From Dulcicalothrix desertica PCC 7102 (GTDB lineage: Bacteria; Cyanobacteriota; Cyanobacteriia; Cyanobacteriales; Nostocaceae): DNA of 64,000 nt. The position numbers and the translations under genes are program-made. Under the pieces are notes generated by a model. That model saw only the letters and a program-made list of their open reading frames with translations, was not told the origin of the DNA and made no database searches. The stretch covers positions 310,001 through 374,000 of the forward strand of contig NZ_RSCL01000001.1 of assembly GCF_003991905.1 (NCBI RefSeq), in the 5' to 3' direction. This document shows positions 9,266 through 17,543 of the stretch, in pieces. Each line of letters opens with the position of its first letter. Position 1 is the stretch's first letter.

Positions 9266-9306
9266 AAAGTGCGCTCGTGCGCTCGTGCTGAGTGCGCTCG
9301 TGCTGA
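9264..9306 (+). repeat. Direct repeats of GTGCGCTCGTGCTGA words
   Basis: Immediately after the GT2-GtrA stop codon, GTGCGCTCGT occurs three times, twice extended by GCTGA. These are the words that form stem-loops at 2080-2134 and 4538-4589, but here they are in direct orientation. Confidence 0.75.
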
Positions 9307-9354
9307 TTTATCGTTTAAGTTATTCTATTTTTACTGCTCCTTGCTCTCTACCCC

Positions 9355-11103
9355 ATGCTGACGTTTATGTTGAAAAAATTTTTCTCTCACTCTTCACTAA
9401 ATACTCAGCACTCAGCACTTAACACTAAATACTCAGCACTCAGCACTCAGCACTTTCTACTTTTATTCTGGTTTGCTGTTGGTACTATTTTACGCTTCAT
9501 TAATTTGGATGCTAAACCACCTTGGACTGATGAGTTTTCAACTTTGGTATTTAGTCTTGGTAATAGCTTCTTAAATGTACCGCTCGACCAACCTATTGGT
9601 ATTGATACACTTTTACAGCCACTGCAACCGCGCGTAGGTGCTGGTGTACAAGATGTGTTGAAGCACTTATTTACAGAAAGTAATCATCCCCCACTTTATT
9701 TTATATTGACGCATTTGTGGCTGCGACTATTTCCAACAGATGCTGGGTTGGTGTCGGTTTGGGGCGCCCGTGCGTTGGCTGCATTATTTGGTGCTATGAG
9801 TGTTCCAGCAATTTATGCACTCAGTTTTAAGCTGTATCGTTCACGGTTAGTCAGTCATTTAGCTGCTGCTTTTATGGCGACTTCACCCTACGCAATATTT
9901 TTGGCTCAAGAAACACGGCACTATACTTTACCTATTTTGTGGGTAATGGCAACGCTCGCTTGTTTTATCAGTGCCGTTCGCCACGTTCAAAGTCGTAGTC
10001 AATTACCTATTAAAGTCGCTTTAACATGGATTGTAGTTAACGCTTTGGGTATAGCTACACATTATTTCTTTGTTTTAACTCTTTGTTGTGAAGCGATTGT
10101 ATTACTTTTCCTTTTAGTAAAACAAATAAAAAATAAAGAATTAGAAAGTGTATGGTACCGTATATTCGCGGTGGCAGCAGGTACAGCTTCTTCAGGTGCC
10201 GTCTGGATACCCGTATTTTTACAGAATAGCTATGGTGGAAAATTAACCGAATGGATTCAAGGTGATAGAGTTGGACTTGCTTGGTTGAGTCCAATTTTTC
10301 AAGGTTTAGCAGCTTGGATTACAATGATTTCGTTACTGCCCGTTGAGTCTCCACGGTTAGCTGTGATGATTGCTTCGGGAGTTGTAATGCTAGCTTTTTT
10401 TATTTGGGCAACACCAGTATTAGTTCGCGGTTTAAAAGCTAGACTCAATGAACCAGAAAACAAATTTATCACCAAGGTCTTAATTGGATTTATAATTAGC
10501 GCACTGCTGTTATTTGCTATATTTACCTACTTTTTAGGTATTGATTTAACACGTGGCGCCCGCTATAACTTTATTTATTTTCCGGCAGTAATAATACTAG
10601 TGGGAGCAAGTTTAGCTATTTGTTGGCGCCTAGAAACAGTCAAAATGTTTAAATGGCGGATATCAGGGAAAAAAGCCGTGTTAATAATTTGGCTGATGTC
10701 ACTAGCGAGCGGCATAACAGTTGTTAATAACTTAGGCTATCAAAAATACTATCGTCCTGATTTATTCATTGGTATCATTCAGAGAGTATCTAGCCAACCA
10801 GTATTGATTGCCACCACACAAAAAACCCATGTACATATAGGGGAAATGATGGGTGTAGCAAGGGAATTGAAAAAAAATCAGAAATTAACTAATACAAAGT
10901 TTCTACTAGCACATCAAGATGATAATCCTAGCGCTTCATCAAAAACATTAGGCAAAGCCGTAAAAACCCTACCTCGTCCATTTGATTTATGGAAGGTGAA
11001 CTTTTTTGCCGACGACCCCGAAGAACTAGAAACTTGTTCGCTCAATAGTAAACCGTTGCCAGCAGTAAACGGTTATGAGTACAAAGTTTATCGATGTAGG
11101 TAA
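9355..11103 (+). CDS. Membrane glycosyltransferase, GT39/ArnT-like
   Basis: 582 residues with about ten hydrophobic helices spread over residues 35-450. After the first helix (LLLFWFAVGTILRFINL) comes PPWTDEFSTLVFSL, carrying the Asp-Glu pair that GT-C enzymes of the ArnT/PMT type hold in their first loop. ESNHPPLYFILTHLWLRLFP and SPYAIFLAQETRHYTLP are further family motifs. These enzymes transfer a sugar from a polyprenyl phosphate on the outer face of the membrane; acceptor unknown. The first ~30 residues, before the first helix, are largely encoded by heptamer repeats (9403-9452), giving a repetitive NTQHSAL-type peptide, so the true start is uncertain. The gene follows the GT2-GtrA gene, a likely functional partner. 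Confidence 0.82.
   Translation: MLTFMLKKFFSHSSLNTQHSALNTKYSALSTQHFLLLFWFAVGTILRFINLDAKPPWTDEFSTLVFSLGNSFLNVPLDQPIGIDTLLQPLQPRVGAGVQDVLKHLFTESNHPPLYFILTHLWLRLFPTDAGLVSVWGARALAALFGAMSVPAIYALSFKLYRSRLVSHLAAAFMATSPYAIFLAQETRHYTLPILWVMATLACFISAVRHVQSRSQLPIKVALTWIVVNALGIATHYFFVLTLCCEAIVLLFLLVKQIKNKELESVWYRIFAVAAGTASSGAVWIPVFLQNSYGGKLTEWIQGDRVGLAWLSPIFQGLAAWITMISLLPVESPRLAVMIASGVVMLAFFIWATPVLVRGLKARLNEPENKFITKVLIGFIISALLLFAIFTYFLGIDLTRGARYNFIYFPAVIILVGASLAICWRLETVKMFKWRISGKKAVLIIWLMSLASGITVVNNLGYQKYYRPDLFIGIIQRVSSQPVLIATTQKTHVHIGEMMGVARELKKNQKLTNTKFLLAHQDDNPSASSKTLGKAVKTLPRPFDLWKVNFFADDPEELETCSLNSKPLPAVNGYEYKVYRCR
9403..9452 (+). repeat. TCAGCAC heptamer repeats inside a coding region
   Basis: Five copies of ACTCAGCAC, plus degenerate versions, lie in the 5' end of the GT39-like gene. 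They are read in frame and encode the NTQHSALNTKYSALSTQ-type stretch before the first membrane helix. The same heptamer forms intergenic arrays at 28866-28996 and 42812-43012. Confidence 0.85.
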
Positions 11104-11235
11104 ATATCTTTTCTCTGTGCCCTCCGTGCCTCTATGGGTAAAAAAATCTTAAAATGCATAATTTCACCACTCTTACGCAGAGAAACAGAGTAAGAAGTAC
11201 TGTAGAACTTTAGTGAGAGCAAAATAAATATAGTT

Positions 11236-13371
11236 ATGTTGAAAGTTTTTGCTGACCGGGGTGGTACATTTACAGACCTAGTAGCTGTTACAGATAATAG
11301 AGAAATTATAGATAACCTCTCAAATCATCCAGAGCGGTTTTTAATTGTGCCATTAGAAAGTAATCAGTGGGTAATCGTTTATAAGCTTCTCTCCGAGAAT
11401 CCCGAATTATACGAGGATGCCGCAATTCAGGGAATAAGAGATATTATAGGGCTTTCAGGTGAGGCGCCTATTCCCTGTGAAGAAATAGAAGTGGTAAAAA
11501 TGGGAACAACTGTAGCAACAAATGCGCTGTTAGAAAGGAACGGTTCGCGTGTTGTTCTTGCTATTACTAAGGGTTTTAAAGATGCTTTGCGGATAGGTTA
11601 TCAAAACCGTCCTAATATTTTTGCCCGTCGTATTGTTTTACCGACAATGCTTTATGAGCAGGTTATTGAAATTGACGAACGTTACGATGCTCACGGTACT
11701 GAACTTTTGCCTGTAAATATCGAAGCAGTCAAAAAAGACTTACAAGCAGCTTATAATTCAGGCATTCGTAGCTGTGCAATAGTATTTATGCACGCTTACC
11801 GTTACCCTCAACACGAACAACAAGTTGCACAATTAGCTTCAGATATTGGATTTACACAAATATCTATATCACATCAAGTAAGTCCTTTAATGAAACTAGT
11901 TAGTCGAGGAGACACAACTGTTGTTGATGCTTATTTAACTCCGATTTTGCGGCATTACGTTAATCAAGTTGCAAGTCATCTACCTGGAGTTAGATTAATG
12001 TTTATGAAATCTGACGGGGGATTAGTTGCCGCAGAACAGTTTCAAGGTAAGGATAGTATATTAAGTGGGCCCGCTGGTGGTATAGTCGGCGCCGTTCAAA
12101 CAAGCAAACGCGCGGGTTTTTCTAAAGTCATCACCTTTGATATGGGAGGCACTAGTACTGATGTTGCCCATTTTAAAGGCGAATATGAACGACAGTTAGA
12201 AAGCGAAATTGCAGGCGCCAGAATGCGAGTACCTGTATTAGATATTCATACTATCGCAGCAGGTGGTGGTTCAATCTTATTTTTCGATGGTTCCAGTTAT
12301 CGCGTTGGTCCAGAATCTGCTCGCTCAAATCCAGGGCCTGCTTGTTATCGACGTGGTGGCCCATTAGCTGTAACAGACGCGAATGTAATGTTAGGTAAAA
12401 TCCATCCCCAATATTTTCCTTCTGTATTTGGTGTAGATGGGAATTTACCTTTAGATAAAGATATTGTTATTGAGAAATTTACACAGTTAGCACAAGAAAT
12501 AAAAACTAAGACGGGAAATAATAGTACCCCTGAACAAGTAGCTGCTGGATTTATTGCCATTGCTGTAGAGAGTATGGCAAACGCAATTAAAAAGATTAGT
12601 TTACAACGTGGATATGATGTAATGCAGTATGCACTTTGCTGTTTTGGAGGCGCCGGAGCGCAGGTAGCATGTTTAATAGCTGATACTTTAGGGATGACAA
12701 AGATATTTTTACATCCTTATGCAGGAGTACTTTCGGCTTATGGGATGGGACTTGCTGATGTGCGTGCGCTTCGTGAGGCTGCTGTGGAACAAGTTTTAAC
12801 GCAAGAGTTAATACAAGAGTTACGGGTGTTGATGGAAGGTTTGGAGAAACAATGTAAGGGTGAGTTAGAACCCCTCCCCAACCCTCCCCTACAGGGGAGG
12901 GGGCAAGAAATGGAGGAGATAGTTAGGAAAGTTAATTTAAAGTATGAAGGGACAAATTCGATACTGACTGTTAATTTTGACTTTGATGTAACAGTTATGC
13001 AGGAAGAATTTGAGGTTGAACATAAGACGCGCTACGGTTTTATTCAATCTGGTAAGAATTTAATTGTTGAGTCGGTAAGCGTGGAAGTTATTCAAAAAAT
13101 GGATACTCCAGAAGAACCGTTGATTAGTCGTACTCGCTCTCTCGATGAGGCGCCTCAAAGTGTAGATACTGTACAAATGTTTGCTCTAGATACATGGCAT
13201 GATGCTCCAGTTTATCAACGTGACCATTTACAACCAGGAGATAACGTAAATGGACCCGCGATTATTGTAGAGAAAATTAGCACAATTGTAGTTGAGCCTA
13301 ATTGGCAAGCAAAATTAACAGAACATAATCATTTAATTTTAGAGCGTAAAGTGGGCACTGCTACGAAGTAA
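11236..13371 (+). CDS. Hydantoinase/oxoprolinase A-type subunit (5-oxoprolinase N-terminal half)
   Basis: 711 residues. FADRGGTFTDLVAV is the N-terminal phosphate-loop motif of the HyuA/5-oxoprolinase ATPase fold. VKMGTTVATNALLERNGSRV, SILSGPAGGIVGAV, ITFDMGGTSTDVAHF and AAGGGSILFFDG are the further diagnostic blocks. The family hydrolyses 5-oxoproline or hydantoins with ATP; the eukaryotic-style FADRGGTFTD start and the LVSRGDTTVVDAYLTPILRH block favour oxoprolinase. Together with the B half at 14544, the 1,231 residues match the length of a single-chain 5-oxoprolinase, suggesting the gene was split. Around residues 546-556 an extra Pro-rich stretch (PLPNPPLQGRGQ) is encoded by a GC-rich palindrome. 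It follows a small intergenic gap without a clear operon partner upstream. Confidence 0.88.
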   Translation: MLKVFADRGGTFTDLVAVTDNREIIDNLSNHPERFLIVPLESNQWVIVYKLLSENPELYEDAAIQGIRDIIGLSGEAPIPCEEIEVVKMGTTVATNALLERNGSRVVLAITKGFKDALRIGYQNRPNIFARRIVLPTMLYEQVIEIDERYDAHGTELLPVNIEAVKKDLQAAYNSGIRSCAIVFMHAYRYPQHEQQVAQLASDIGFTQISISHQVSPLMKLVSRGDTTVVDAYLTPILRHYVNQVASHLPGVRLMFMKSDGGLVAAEQFQGKDSILSGPAGGIVGAVQTSKRAGFSKVITFDMGGTSTDVAHFKGEYERQLESEIAGARMRVPVLDIHTIAAGGGSILFFDGSSYRVGPESARSNPGPACYRRGGPLAVTDANVMLGKIHPQYFPSVFGVDGNLPLDKDIVIEKFTQLAQEIKTKTGNNSTPEQVAAGFIAIAVESMANAIKKISLQRGYDVMQYALCCFGGAGAQVACLIADTLGMTKIFLHPYAGVLSAYGMGLADVRALREAAVEQVLTQELIQELRVLMEGLEKQCKGELEPLPNPPLQGRGQEMEEIVRKVNLKYEGTNSILTVNFDFDVTVMQEEFEVEHKTRYGFIQSGKNLIVESVSVEVIQKMDTPEEPLISRTRSLDEAPQSVDTVQMFALDTWHDAPVYQRDHLQPGDNVNGPAIIVEKISTIVVEPNWQAKLTEHNHLILERKVGTATK
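12871..12904 (+). repeat. GC-rich palindromic insert inside the oxoprolinase A gene
   Basis: CCCTCCCC...CCCTCCCCT is followed, across two nucleotides, by AGGGGAGGGGG, forming a strong hairpin. It is in frame and adds PLPNPPLQGRG to a region outside the conserved blocks. This looks like a dispersed palindromic element tolerated in a surface loop. Confidence 0.7.
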
Positions 13372-13417
13372 GGTCGCCATTGGCAACCATACAACATCAC
13401 CAAATGAATAAAATAAG

Positions 13418-13720
13418 ATGTCAACTACAGAAATAGAAACAACTTTTTTAGAATTAGGAGAACAATGGCGCCGTGAAACTGGGATGCTCTCTGTCACATC
13501 CAAAATGTCAATGCATCCTGCATATCAAACAATAATTAAAATCGGGCAACCTGCTGTGCCGTTAATTATGCGTGAACTTGAACGTGAACCAGACCATTGG
13601 TTTTGGGCATTAACTGCTATTACAGGTGCAAATCCTGTAAAAGAAGAACAGCGTGGCAGACTCGACCAAATGGCTCAAGCATGGATTGCGTGGGGAAGGG
13701 AAAATGAATACAAATGGTAA
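13418..13720 (+). CDS. Small conserved hypothetical protein
   Basis: 100 residues, soluble and Trp-rich. The core MHPAYQTIIKIGQPAVPLIM, then RELEREPDHWFWALTAITGA, reads like one HEAT-type helical repeat, in which a 'G..avp.L...L..ep..W..AL..itg.np' pattern is common. I know this as a conserved small protein of cyanobacteria without an assigned role. It starts 47 nt after the A half of the oxoprolinase and lies in the segment that separates the A and B halves. An overlapping small reading frame begins inside its 3' end. Confidence 0.7.
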   Translation: MSTTEIETTFLELGEQWRRETGMLSVTSKMSMHPAYQTIIKIGQPAVPLIMRELEREPDHWFWALTAITGANPVKEEQRGRLDQMAQAWIAWGRENEYKW

Positions 13721-13862
13721 GTCGGAAGCTAGGCGCCAAACCTCTCAGGGCAAGCTATATTGTTATTTTTTAATAAGGGCAAAACACGAGTTAAGTAATG
13801 CTTTACCCGCTTGGATGCGAGAACTGATAGAATGCACAACTGAACGGGTTGAAAAGTTATGA
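13704..13862 (+). CDS. Possible small protein or gene remnant, translationally coupled to the GNAT gene
   Basis: A 52-residue reading frame from the ATG at 13704. It overlaps the preceding gene by 17 nt and the GNAT gene by the 4-nt ATGA arrangement typical of translational coupling. The C-terminal part (ALPAWMRELIECTTERVEKL) looks protein-like and helical; the first half is unremarkable and crosses a GGCGCC site. It could be the tail of a partly deleted gene. Support is the ATGA overlap only. Confidence 0.35.
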   Translation: MNTNGKSEARRQTSQGKLYCYFLIRAKHELSNALPAWMRELIECTTERVEKL

Positions 13863-14320
13863 AAATACGTTTATTTCAGGTTCAGGATGCCGAACAAATA
13901 GCGCGCTTGTTTCATGATACTATTCGCGAAGTCAATATTCGTGATTATTCGCTTGAACAGGTTGAAGCATGGGCGCCGGATGATATAAATTTTAGAGACT
14001 GGGCAAAAGCTTGTTCAAGTAAGTTTACTTTTGTTGCTGATGATGAACTTATTATTGCTGGGTTTGGTGAATTAGAAACAAATGGTCATATAGATTGTTT
14101 TTACTGTCACAAAGATTATCAGCGGATGGGTGTTGGTAGTAAGATTTATAGTGCGATAGAAACAAAAGCGCGCGAGTTAGGAATTAATCGTTTATATACA
14201 GAAGCAAGTATTACCTCAAAACACTTTTTTATACGTATGGGTTTTTCAGTTATAAAAGAACAACAAGTTGAGGCAAGAGGACAAACATTTATAAATTTTC
14301 AAATGGAAAAGTTTATTTAA
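13859..14320 (+). CDS. GNAT-family N-acetyltransferase
   Basis: 153 residues with the GCN5 fold: an N-terminal strand and helix (MKIRLFQVQDAEQIARLFHD), the central strand IAGFGELETNGHIDCFYCH, the acetyl-CoA loop QRMGVGSKIYSAIETKA (R/Q-x-x-G-x-G/A type), then NRLYTEASITSKHFFIRMGF. The substrate is unknown; the DTIREVNIRDYSLEQVEAWA region resembles the YafP/ElaA-like small GNATs. The start overlaps the preceding small frame by 4 nt. It lies between the two halves of the oxoprolinase. Confidence 0.85.
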   Translation: MKIRLFQVQDAEQIARLFHDTIREVNIRDYSLEQVEAWAPDDINFRDWAKACSSKFTFVADDELIIAGFGELETNGHIDCFYCHKDYQRMGVGSKIYSAIETKARELGINRLYTEASITSKHFFIRMGFSVIKEQQVEARGQTFINFQMEKFI

Positions 14321-14512
14321 AAGGAAACCAGGTTTCTCTTGCACTGAACACAACAATTTTCAATAGAACGAAAAGAAACCTGGTTTCTCAGCACCAACGA
14401 ATAGTCGTAATTAACCTCTTATTCTTTGCGACCCTCATAATCAAAGAAACCTGGTTTCTTTTCGTTTTGTTGAGGATTATCGTGTTCAGTGCTAAAGAAA
14501 CCAGGTTTCAGG
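14321..14512. repeat. Nested ~190-bp palindrome (MITE-like) built on GAAACCTGGTTTC
   Basis: Four copies of the palindromic core GAAACCWGGTTTC, near 14324, 14375, 14447 and 14498, are arranged symmetrically. Between the outer and inner copies lie GCACTGAACAC (14341-14351) and its exact complement GTGTTCAGTGC (14482-14492). The whole stretch folds on itself about a centre near 14417. It contains no reading frame. Confidence 0.8.
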
Positions 14513-14543
14513 TTTCAAAAATACATTTATCAAGGATTTTACA

Positions 14544-16106
14544 ATGAATATACCATCACAACCTGACCCTGTACGTTTGGAAATCTTTAAAAACTTATAT
14601 CAGTTTATTGCCGAGCAAATGGGGATAGTGTTGCAAAACACCGCTACCTCAGTAAACATCAAAGAAAGATTAGATTTTTCTTGTGCAATATTTGATACTT
14701 CCGGTTTATTAGTGGCAAATGCTCCTCATATCCCTGTACATTTAGGGTCAATGAGTGAAAGTGTTCGCAGTTTAATTCACGATAAAGGAAATTCGATTAA
14801 ACCGGGGAATGTATATTTATCTAATAACCCCTACAACGGAGGTACTCACCTTCCTGATGTTACAGCAATTACACCTGTTTATATAGACGGCGCCAATGTA
14901 TCATCCTCTCCTATATTCTATGTAGCATCGCGGGGACACCAAGCTGATATCGGTGGCATAACTCCTGGCTCAATGCCTCCTAATAGTACTACCATTGAGG
15001 AAGAAGGAATTTTGTTTGATAATTTTCTTTTAGTCGAAGAAGGAAATTTCCAAGAAGTACAATTACGCGAAGTTCTGGCAGACCATCGTTATCCTGCGCG
15101 TAACCCTGACCAAAATATAGCAGACCTGAAAGCACAAATTGCCGCAAACGAACGCGGAGTCCAAGAACTGCAACGCATGGTTTCTCAATACGGTTTAGAA
15201 ACTGTTCAAGCTTATATGCAATTTGTACAAAATAATGCTGAAGAAGCAGTGAGACGCGCTATTGATGTTCTAAAAGACGGCGCCTTCACTTATCATATGG
15301 ATGGCGATGCAGTCATAAAAGTTACAGTTACAATTAATAAACAAAATCGTAGCGCTGTAATAGATTTTACCGGAACATCTCAGCAACTCAGTACAAACTT
15401 TAACGCTCCTAAAGCCGTTACTCAAGCGGCTGTTTTATACGTATTTAGAACATTAGTGGATGATAGCATTCCTCTCAACGCAGGATGCCTTAATCCATTA
15501 GAGATAATTATACCCGAAGGCTCAATGCTCAACCCAGTATATCCAGCAGCAGTAGTTGCGGGTAACGTGGAAACTTCTCAAACGATAGTTGACGCTTTAT
15601 ATGGTGCGTTAGGAGTAATGGCAGCATCTCAAGGAACAATGAATAATTTTACTTTCGGTAATGCACGCTATCAATATTATGAAACAATTTGTGGTGGAAG
15701 TGGAGCAGGCGCCGACTTTGATGGAACCGACGCAGTACACACCCACATGACAAACTCTCGCTTAACCGACCCAGAAGTATTAGAAACAAGATATCCAGTT
15801 ATGGTAGAAAGTTTTGGGATACGTCAAAACAGCGGAGGAAAAGGAAAATATACAGGTGGAAACGGAGTTATTCGTAAAATTAAATTCCTAGAACCAATGA
15901 CGGCAAATATTCTTTCTAATCATAGATTAATTCCCCCCTTTAGTTTGCAAAGTGCCGAAAACGGACAACTAGGACATAACTCAATACAACGTAATAATGG
16001 AAACGAAGAAATATTAGGCAGTACCGGAACAGTAGAAATGCAACCAGGAGACATATTCATCATCGAAACACCAGGAGGAGGAGGATTCGGCGCCGCATCA
16101 TCATAA
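14544..16106 (+). CDS. Hydantoinase/oxoprolinase B-type subunit (5-oxoprolinase C-terminal half)
   Basis: 520 residues, start ATG 14544. DPVRLEIFKNLYQFIAEQMG opens the HyuB domain; NIKERLDFSCAIFD, PHIPVHLGSMSESVR, NNPYNGGTHLPDVTAITPV and ASRGHQADIGGITPGSMPPN are its conserved metal-site and core blocks; CGGSGAGADFDGTDAVHTHM and IFIIETPGGGGFG close it. It works with the A subunit in ATP-dependent opening of the lactam ring of 5-oxoproline or hydantoin. It is separated from the A half by about 1.2 kb. The last 46 nt before the terminal GGCGCC-containing codons reappear 1.9 kb downstream (17980-18025) with only synonymous differences, so the original 3' end may be the downstream copy. Confidence 0.9.
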   Translation: MNIPSQPDPVRLEIFKNLYQFIAEQMGIVLQNTATSVNIKERLDFSCAIFDTSGLLVANAPHIPVHLGSMSESVRSLIHDKGNSIKPGNVYLSNNPYNGGTHLPDVTAITPVYIDGANVSSSPIFYVASRGHQADIGGITPGSMPPNSTTIEEEGILFDNFLLVEEGNFQEVQLREVLADHRYPARNPDQNIADLKAQIAANERGVQELQRMVSQYGLETVQAYMQFVQNNAEEAVRRAIDVLKDGAFTYHMDGDAVIKVTVTINKQNRSAVIDFTGTSQQLSTNFNAPKAVTQAAVLYVFRTLVDDSIPLNAGCLNPLEIIIPEGSMLNPVYPAAVVAGNVETSQTIVDALYGALGVMAASQGTMNNFTFGNARYQYYETICGGSGAGADFDGTDAVHTHMTNSRLTDPEVLETRYPVMVESFGIRQNSGGKGKYTGGNGVIRKIKFLEPMTANILSNHRLIPPFSLQSAENGQLGHNSIQRNNGNEEILGSTGTVEMQPGDIFIIETPGGGGFGAASS

Positions 16107-16114
16107 TACTGTAC

Positions 16115-16168
16115 GGGCGGGTTAACCCACAACCTTCTCTCCAAAAAACAATCTTTGTAAACCCGCCC
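16115..16168. terminator. Stem-loop after hyuB
   Basis: GGGCGGGTT at 16115-16123 pairs exactly with AACCCGCCC at 16160-16168, starting 9 nt after the stop codon. The loop is long (36 nt) and there is no T-run directly after the stem, so termination is only probable. Confidence 0.45.
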
Positions 16169-16252
16169 CCAAATCATTCAATTAATTAAATAACTCACGA
16201 TTACGCCAGCATTTATGATGATTATTTATTGATAATTAAAATTACTTATACA

Positions 16253-16413
16253 GAGGATGTTTGAAAAGTATAAAATTCAACTATAGCCTTAAGAAATCCC
16301 CCCTTCCCCCCTTAATAAGGGGGGTAAAAGCTGCTATTTCCCCCCTTATTAAGGGGGGTTAGGGGGGATTAAACCAAGAATTGCGTATTAAATATAACTT
16401 TTCAAACAACCTC
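16253..16413. mobile_element. 161-bp MITE with 17-bp terminal inverted repeats
   Basis: The left end GAGGATGTTTGAAAAGT (16253-16269) and the right end ACTTTTCAAACAACCTC (16397-16413) are inverted copies with one mismatch. Inside are inverted runs of CCCCCCTTAATAAGGGGGG type (16298-16370) that form strong hairpins. It has no coding capacity, the structure of a non-autonomous insertion element. It lies between hyuB and the Rpn-type gene remnant. Confidence 0.8.
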
Positions 16414-16549
16414 TCAGGCGCCGCTACATTTACATATACTACTTAGATAACTTTAATTATTAAGACTTATTAAAATTCGTTGTATTCAGAATATTTGCTG
16501 TTTAATAATTTCATACCATCCAGGTTGCACAAAAAGGTGAAGTGACTTC

Positions 16550-17543
16550 ATGATTGACCACGATGGCTTGTTTAAAAAGTTAATACAGAATTTTTTTATT
16601 GACTTTATTGAGTTATTCTTTCCAGATATCAGTAATGTTTTGGACAAAGACTCGATAACATTTTTACCACAAGAGATACTGACAGATGTTAGAAAAGGTG
16701 AGAAAAAGATTATAGATGTATTAGTCCAAGCAAAATACAAAAACGAGACGACGCTATTTATTATACACATCGAGCATCAGTCTTATATTCAAAAAGACTT
16801 TAGTGAACGAATGTTTTTATACTTTGCCGATTTATTTAAAATCTATGGAATTCCAATAATACCAATCGTGATTTTCTCTCATGATGCAACCGTTAACTGT
16901 GCAACCGTCTAGCTTCAACATCAGCGCTAGAGGCAAGAATGTATTGCAGTTCGATTATGAAGTTGTTCAGTTAAACCAACTCAACTGGCAGGACTTTGTG
17001 AATATACAAAACCCTGTTGCGAGTGCTTTGATGTCAAAAATGCAAATGGATGTTGCAGAACGTCCAATGGTAAAGCTAATTTCGCTACAATTACTTACTT
17101 CGTTGGGACTAAATGCTGCACAAGTCGGACAAATCTCTGGATTTATCGATACTTACCTAAAACTCAGTACAGAGGAAGAAGAGGTGTTTAATTCACAAAT
17201 TGCTACCATAGAATCAGAGAAAAAGGAGCAAGTTATGGAAATTGTCACTAGCTGGATGGAAAAAGGTATAGAGAAGGGTATAGAGAGGGGCAAGGAACTA
17301 GGTAGAGAGGAAGGTAGAGAAGAAGGTAGAGAAGAAGGTATGCAACTAGGGATGCAACTAGGTGAGCAAAGTGGAACTGCAAAGCTAATCATACGCCAAC
17401 TTCAACGTCGTCTCGGAAACTTAAATCAAAGTCAGCAGGAACGTATTCAAGGTCTTTCTGCAAAACGTTTAGAAGAGTTAGGGGAAGCGCTGCTAGATTT
17501 TAATTCAATTACCGATTTAAGAACCTGGCTCGCGCGCGTTTAA
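16550..17543 (+). pseudogene. Rpn-family (PD-(D/E)XK nuclease/transposase) protein with C-terminal DUF4351, frameshifted
   Basis: Two adjoining frames make one protein of about 330 residues, the usual length. The first (16550-16912) gives MIDHDGLFKKLIQNFFIDFI, IIDVLVQAKYKNETTLFIIH and IEHQSYIQKDFSERMFLYFA, the nuclease core with D...(H/E)xE-like residues. It runs into a stop after FSHDATVNCATV. The second, shifted by +1 from about 16881, continues with NISARGKNVLQFDYEVVQLN and ends in the DUF4351 motif (QRRLGNLNQSQQERIQGLS, LEELGEALLDF). The shift lies in a partly duplicated word (GCAACCGT..GCAACCGTC, 16885-16910). The hinge is a Glu/Gly/Lys/Arg repeat (GIEKGIERGKELGREEGREE). Relatives promote recombination or nick DNA. 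It is inactive unless the shift is bypassed. Confidence 0.8.

Noticed and set aside
17153-17392. Minus-strand Ser/Pro repeat frame opposite the Rpn hinge
   Set aside because: Antisense of the GREEG-type codons; low complexity only.
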